A stretch of DNA of 64,000 bases from Phlegmacium glaucopus (taxonomy: Eukaryota; Basidiomycota; Agaricomycetes; Agaricales; Cortinariaceae), in NCBI GenBank assembly GCA_015039465.1, contig MU130379.1:297995-361994 (forward strand), written 5' to 3'. The notes under the pieces are model-generated. The model was not told the DNA's origin. It was given only the letters and a program-made list of their open reading frames with translations, and did no database searches. The translations under genes and the position numbers were made by a program. Of this stretch, positions 58,490 to 64,000 are shown piece by piece (position 1 is the stretch's first letter; every line of letters starts with the position of its first letter).

Positions 58490-61484
58490 CCCTCGGGAAC
58501 CTATGCTATTATCAACGTCCAACACGGTCGCGCTCTCGCCTTCGACGAGGAAGACGAACGCTTATCTGCATCCATGCACGACTATGCAGTGAGTTATAGT
58601 CACAGTTAAGATTCATATTGATCTTCTAATCGTTTTCCAGTGGACTATCTCGTTTCTCGCGAACAAAAGGTGGAACATTCAGGGTCCTTCAGATGTATTC
58701 GCAGGGATGGCGCTAGATCCAGAGGAAGGCGATGATGTGGTTTCAGCAAAGAATTCCGTCAAGCCACACCAATGGGTTATCAAGCGTCACTCTGGGTCGG
58801 CTCGTAATTCTCGCCTTGTTCTTTCGTCTCCAAAACATTTATGGTTTTCCATCCAGAATTTACTCGCCTTCTCAACCCCAACTTTTTTGGAGTCTTCCAA
58901 ATAATGATCAAGGCAGAACAGTAGGAATCGTGCCTATCCATATCAAACGATGATGATATTGTAGCCACAACTATCTACTGACCTCAACAGCAACTCGACC
59001 CTCTGGAATTTCAGAAAAGTAGAAAAACCCGCTGCCGACGAGGAAACAGTAAGGCTTCAATTGGTACCATCCTTGCATAGATTGATGCTCACTATCTATT
59101 ACTCCAAGTTTGTACCTGCTGTAGTTCACCGTACAGTTAGACTCAAAAAATGAAAAACAAGTTCGTCATAACGGTTCCAGCTGGCTGGCTTGCGTCCATA
59201 ACTTCAGTGAGATCTTTACTTAGCAACTGATAATCAGTTCGCCGGCTGCAGGTCTCTTATGGAGATTGGGTCAATCTCATCCGAGTCCGCCGTGTTGTGG
59301 ATGGTGTATTGGAAATGCAAGATTTCATAAGCGCAAGGGACAGCATTGACAAGGCAATGACTCTCGATGGAAGCAACTCAGACTCTTTGGCCTTGCTCTC
59401 TGCAGAAGATGCTTACGTCCTTATCATCGAAGTTTTTCATTCCAAAAATGTGGAGAGAAGAGACCCACAGAAGCTGCCCATTTCGAAGGATTTGAGCACA
59501 GACCTTTGTGTTATCACAGTATCTTCCATTTTTGCTATTTTTGTGCGCTTTACGTTCATAACCATTGTCAGACTTCTCGGCCCAACGACATGAAAGTTTT
59601 CCCCGATTTTCATACATTCACGCTGAAAGCATATCCGTTTTCACAAACTTGGTTTTCTGAAGGCGCTACTCCAGATTTTCGAAGAGTCAGACTCTGGCTC
59701 CGGACGAACTCTGAACGCTATTATCACCGTTCACACTGCCATCAAAGTCGCCGTGGACCTGAATGATCCTGGAAAACCAGCACCGGATACCGTAAACAAG
59801 GGTTATAATGAGGAGATGGATCGCCCTCGACCTAGCCATATGGATCAATGGGTAGAGTTGAGTTTTCTCTCTCTCTCTCTCTCGTCATTACCACAATTAC
59901 TGTGAAATTACCTTTTATTATAGAAAGTATCGTGCCGTCTTTGTCGTGGATGATTCGCATGCAGTTCGTACAGTTCATGTTCTGTTTTCTTAGTATTACA
60001 TTAACGTTGGGGCTTAACTCAGATGGTCATCGGTGGAATGTGGGGTAAAGCTAGAGATGCTGTCATTCAAGTAATAAATGAGGTCACACAGTACGATGCA
60101 AGTGGGATCGACGTATACTTCCTTAATTCTTTGCTTTACGGGGAGGCAATCGTTGTAAGAGGGAAGTCTATTCATGAATGCAGATGCTCACAGCGTTCTA
60201 GACACGGGAGGAAGTTACTCAAATTTCCAGCCAAATTAAGCCTCAAGGTATCTTCGTTCTTCCTTTTTTTTATTAGCTTCGCTTCACTCATCTCTCACAG
60301 GACCATCACCCATTGGTGCCAGACTCGAATTTGTTCTTAATAAAATCATAGATCAGTTGGAACGGGCAAAACACAATTCGGCTGACTATGGACAGACAAA
60401 GCCAGTCAATATCATCGTTCTTACAAATAGTGCTCCTTCGGATAATGCTGCAAGAGCGATCCGCTCCTCTGTGCGAACATTGAGCCAAGGATTACACCAC
60501 CCCAATGCCGTCACGATACAGTTTTCCCAGGTGGGGAGTGAAAGACGGTTCTGAAAAAGCTATCAGAAGATCCCTCTCTTGTATGAAGTATTTTCGACAT
60601 AGAACATCGTGGACACAGTGTCTTTTGGGGGGGAATTTTACTCCCGATAATCTCCAAAAGGCCGTTCCTGGGGCCATGCACCCATCTGTGCGTGCTAAGG
60701 TTACCTGTTCGATGGGTTCTCAGTTCGGTCTGTCTTCTCACTCTTACCAGCAGTGGGGAATCTATCTGATCCAGATGTTCTAGTCTATTACCGCACTTAC
60801 AATAAAGATGGTGCCATTGCTACCAAACGTCCTGCTTACATGAATGATCCTTATCTCGGACACATTAGATCCAAGTGGGTTTCCCCGCCTCATATTGCGG
60901 GTTCTCTCAGGGTTTGTTTGTCGTCGATGGAGGACCTTCATCCAGACAAGGCCACGTTATTCACTACTTCTTCAAGTCAGTTCGCTCTGATAGATGAGAT
61001 GCCTATTTCCTTGAAAACCAACCAAATTCTTGGCATTACACCTGAGGAACCGCTCGCATTAATGTCCGAGGTCACGGCAATGGCAGGAAAGAAGCCAGGA
61101 ACAGAAACTCTCTATGTCCCACCAGAGGGTCAATCACCTCTGGTGCCGCGTTTTTGTACGTGATCTATAATGTAATTCGTAAATTATTCAAGCTTTGACA
61201 TTTTCGGCCATACTATAGTGTACTAGTATGGACTTTACAGCGAGGGTGGTGCATCTACATCCAAGGCGTCCGTTGATTCAGAGGAGCCTTGGGTGTCCAG
61301 GATTGATCTTGATCTTATCCCGCCTCCCATCTCCGTTGCATCTCTGATGCGTTTGCTCACTGCGAAGGAGAATATTACTACCTCTTCCCAAATCTTCGTT
61401 AATTCTGCTTTGAGCCCTCTCAGCGATGCTCACATCTTGGCAGAAGACGGAAATGGTTTTTCTCTCTATAATATGACAGTATGA
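58490..61484 (+). pseudogene. Beta-trefoil / vWA-like agaric protein, degraded
   Basis: Exon-like pieces read in order. SGTYAIINVQHGRALAFDEE and YLVSREQKW suggest a beta-trefoil (ricin-B or protease-inhibitor type). A linker region (SGSGRTLNAIITVHTAIKVA) follows. Next is a von Willebrand A-like domain: AVFVVDDSHAV in place of a MIDAS motif, GMWGKARDAVIQVINEVTQY, DASGIDVYFLNS, TPIGARLEFVLNKIIDQLER, KPVNIIVLTNSAPSDNAARA. A C-terminal agaric block has VLVYYRTYNKDGAIATKRPA, DPYLGHIRSKWVSPPHIAGS and TPEEPLALMSEVTAM. Damage lies in 60540-60640: a one-base shift near 60548, a TGA at 60584-60586, and a further shift at a run of seven G (60627-60633). The 5' start is not certain. I know no function for the combination. 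Confidence 0.55.
59861..59884 (+). repeat. TC microsatellite
   Basis: A run of about ten CT dinucleotides lies in a probable intron of the vWA-like gene. It is of local interest only. Confidence 0.8.
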
Positions 61485-61987
61485 TACCAATCTCTAATGA
61501 TGCAGTTTTTACTGAAGCTTTGACTCGGAGTACCTACTAACGTTGTGGGAACTTGAACTTGAAGGGGCTGTGACTATTTGGGTAGGACGGAGTTTGATAG
61601 TGGGGATGGTGGTAGCGGTAGAAATGCTGCTAGGAAGTCGCTATCATCGGAAATCTTCCAGATGCACGGGGGGCTGGGTCGGGGAGTCGGAACGGTAAGT
61701 CTATAATTACAAATGACTCTTTCTTGACTTTCTACTAAGTATTAGCGCCAACGTGTCAAGGGTCAACGTTTCAATGTTCAGCTTTCCACAACTTGAGGCC
61801 GGAAGGATCTAGTAGGAAGCAAGAAACTAGGAACTAGGAATAGGTATGTAAGACGTTATTAAGAATTGTCGTCCAGACGGACCCGTATGCCTAGGCCAAT
61901 CCTATGCTGGTCCTTCTGAACCTGGACAGTATAATTGTATTCATGGGTTATACATCGTATTCTCGGGCTGTAAATTGTATTTATGGG
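61485..61987. other. Intergenic region
   Basis: About 500 bases between converging genes. It may hold the last small exon of the degraded vWA-like gene (near 61510-61640). Short direct repeats of GGAACTAGGAA type occur near 61825. Confidence 0.35.
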
Positions 61988-63242
61988 TTATATATGTTCA
62001 TCTCCGAATTTCCCAATATCTATAACGTCGAAATTGCTACTCTGTGGAGAGCCGTCTTTACTCTCCTCCTTTCCCATTTCCGAACTTGAATCTGGAATGC
62101 CAACAAGGCGCAAACCTCTGGCACCTTCTATCATGCATTTTTCCTGATTGAAAGACAATGCCATTGAGATCCGCAGCTGGATGATTGTAGGTGTTATGCA
62201 CTAGCCAGGCCCATCGTCATGTTATCAGTAATATAAGAACTGGTAATGCACTCACAATAAACATCTGGTGGGTACCAACGATCAGGCTAAGAGTTTCACC
62301 TGCAGCATACGTCTGCATAATGATAGCCACAATCCAGACCATTTGGAAGGCAAACAATGCCATCCCAGATTCAATTACTATGAATATGACGGACCGAAAT
62401 TTGCTCCTGCCAATAGTTTCCCCATCCAAGGTGGACTTGACAATCCAGTACATCTTGGCGATCCTCAACACGATTAAGGCCGTCACGAAAGCATTCACGA
62501 TTAAGGATATCCCGAGACCTGTCAGAACCACCGTCTCCCCCCACTGCATATTACCATTTGCAAGGTGTTCTTGAATATTGAAGTACAGTGAGCCGATATA
62601 CGATAGCCAAATAGCTGGAGGCAATAAGTCGAAGTCAGCTAGCGAATGAAGATAGGTTGACTCACGTAAGAATGCGCAGGCCAAGATTGAAGGGATGATC
62701 ACGACATAGATATTCCAATCCCACAGAGCCCAGCAACGATAGATCTTTGAAGATTTGGATGAATATATAATGAATGATAGGCATGGTTTAGTATGCGTAC
62801 TATGATAGATTGAGAGAGGAAGTCGCAGCAACCGTATACTGCGACTGAAACTGCATAATTGTAGTACAGTACTAAAGTTACATTGGTATCTGTCGGGGCA
62901 GTCTACACAACTGATTAGCGCAAGGAAGATTGTTATCATTACGGACTGAATAGTTACTTACTTGGATCATGAAATATGCTATATCGAAGACAACGAGAGT
63001 AACACATAAAATATACAGAACACATTGAGAATAGAAAATAATTCTTTTCGTCTTCGAGTTGTCGGTGTCTTCTTTTGATCTCTCGTATTGTAGATACATG
63101 ACGAATATGGCAGAATAGATTCCTGGCCGAGATGTTGGACTGCTTTAGCAGGTAGGTAAGAAGAAATAATCATACCGTAGAAGAAACCTTCGAGACATAG
63201 ACCAATGAGGTTTGTTTCTGTACTTTGCCAAATAGTAACCAT
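61988..63242 (-). CDS. Seven-helix integral membrane protein (agaric family)
   Basis: The start at 63242 (MVTIWQSTETNLIGLCLEGF) lies in the first membrane helix. Further helices include IIFYSQCVLYILCVTLVVFD, YVVIIPSILACAFL, VVLTGLGISLIVNAFVTALI and GMALFAFQMVWIVAIIMQTY. Between helices is the block KIYRCWALWDWNIYVVIIPS, typical of a very large basidiomycete family of seven-helix proteins of unknown ligand. After an intron beginning at about 62255, the tail reads ITPTIIQLRISMALSFNQEK, then CMIEGARGLRL and an acidic Ser-rich end, stop at 61988-61990. At least five exons join without stops. It is receptor-like in topology, but signalling is not shown by the sequence. Confidence 0.8.
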
Positions 63243-64000
63243 GGTGTCGCGTCTGCTTCAGTGGTCAACATCTGTCCTTGCTTTTATACGTGAGTCCGAT
63301 GCCATCAATCTCAAATCTAACGCCTGAAATAAACTTGAGGTACGTGATGATCTTGAAGATCAACCTGTCGCCGTCAATAACCAGATTCTCGTTCATGTAA
63401 GTCTGTGCCGTATCCCCATATATACACCTTAACTTGACAAGATGGGACTTGAGGTGGACTTTGCCAACAGCAATGAACAAGTTAAGCCTAAAAGTCGATA
63501 CATGACGTCAGCACAGCGGTCGAGTTTAAAAGGCTAGCGTTATATCAGAAAATAGGCACTATGGAGACTTACGAAAGATCTATGATATGTTTTGTCTGGT
63601 GACTTCCCTTATTGAAAAATCTGTCAGTAAAAACCATCATTCAGTTCCCATCCATCATGAGCCCAACAATTCAATATTCAACCTTTGAGTGCGACGACGG
63701 CCATCAAAGTCACGGTCTTTATCGATACATTAGCAACATTGATCAAGGTGTTATCATTGAGACTCGGCTGGGCTGGGAATTGCGATCTCTGACAGGAAGC
63801 ATAGTCTCATGCCTGCTCCCATGTAAAGAAATCCCAAATCCCAATCCCAAACCCCCCAGAAAACCTCGCTTCCTAACGGTGCCATTGTCATTAAATGCCC
63901 AAATCCGCAATAAGAAGTCCCACCAGCAAACGACGCCAAATGAGAGATGTTGAGGAAAGGAGTGTTCATTTAAGAGCGATAGGTTCGCAAGTTGTAGAAG
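63243..64000. other. Window end, no firm gene
   Basis: Open frames on both strands at 63612-63969 overlap each other. The plus one starts MSPTIQYSTFECDDGHQSHG at 63658 and ends NERC; the minus one has a hydrophobic Trp-rich stretch. Neither has a recognised family, and the upstream 400 bases hold no exon I can join. The segment may contain the promoter of the 7-TM gene and part of a gene beyond the window. Confidence 0.3.

Overview
The window looks like euchromatic DNA of a mushroom-forming basidiomycete (Agaricomycetes, probably Agaricales). Genes are split by many introns of about 45-70 bases with GT-AG borders. The families fit this group: a multicopper laccase, a secreted class 3 lipase, a CE16-like SGNH esterase, a P450, a 7-TM protein of the agaric type, and a large agaric JmjC-like gene. 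TTAGGG-like repeats are also present. No bacterial features, operons or CRISPR arrays are seen. Exon joins were derived by hand from splice motifs, so the spans given run from start codon to stop codon and include introns.

Layout. 1-5.7 kb: one small membrane protein gene (1415-2291, minus) and mostly non-coding DNA. 5.7-10.6 kb: a single-pass membrane protein, two tandem paralogous small membrane proteins (minus) and a secreted lipase (minus). 10.6-13.4 kb: a gene-poor stretch with a foldback element that carries a TA target duplication. 13.4-22.7 kb: an ER thioredoxin/PDI-like protein ending in KDEL, a BRPF/Nto1-like chromatin reader (PHD, extended PHD, bromodomain, PWWP) and a P450.

22.9-45.9 kb is the most unusual part. 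Three full-length paralogous genes (A at 22.9 kb, B at 31.2 kb, C at 42.4 kb) and two broken pieces encode CCCH zinc fingers, a coiled coil, RRM-like and KH-like segments, and a C-terminal RING1-IBR-RING2 (RBR) ubiquitin ligase module. All point the same way. A 4 kb segment with an HNH-like gene and an SGNH esterase sits between A and B and is bracketed by a 0.65-0.68 kb direct repeat made of the RBR 3' end plus the next copy's 5' end. Copy C has gained a repetitive coiled-coil tail that ends in a CaaX prenylation box. An uncharacterised gene (35.6-37.8 kb) and a secreted epoxide-hydrolase-like gene lie between B and C.

46.0-48.6 kb: tRNA-Ile(AAT) and a laccase (minus). 48.7-53.9 kb: a transposon graveyard with a foldback element carrying TTAGGG-like repeats, a solo LTR with 5-bp target duplication, and a non-autonomous hAT element with a perfect 8-bp target duplication. 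53.9-61.5 kb: two decaying agaric-specific genes, a JmjC-like gene with a stop codon and a lost iron ligand, and a beta-trefoil/vWA-like gene with frameshifts. 62.0-63.2 kb: a 7-TM protein (minus).

How the genes may relate: lipase, CE16-like esterase, epoxide hydrolase, laccase and P450 fit a saprotrophic or plant-associated lifestyle but do not form an evident pathway cluster. The RBR array is the one true local gene family and appears to be actively rearranging.
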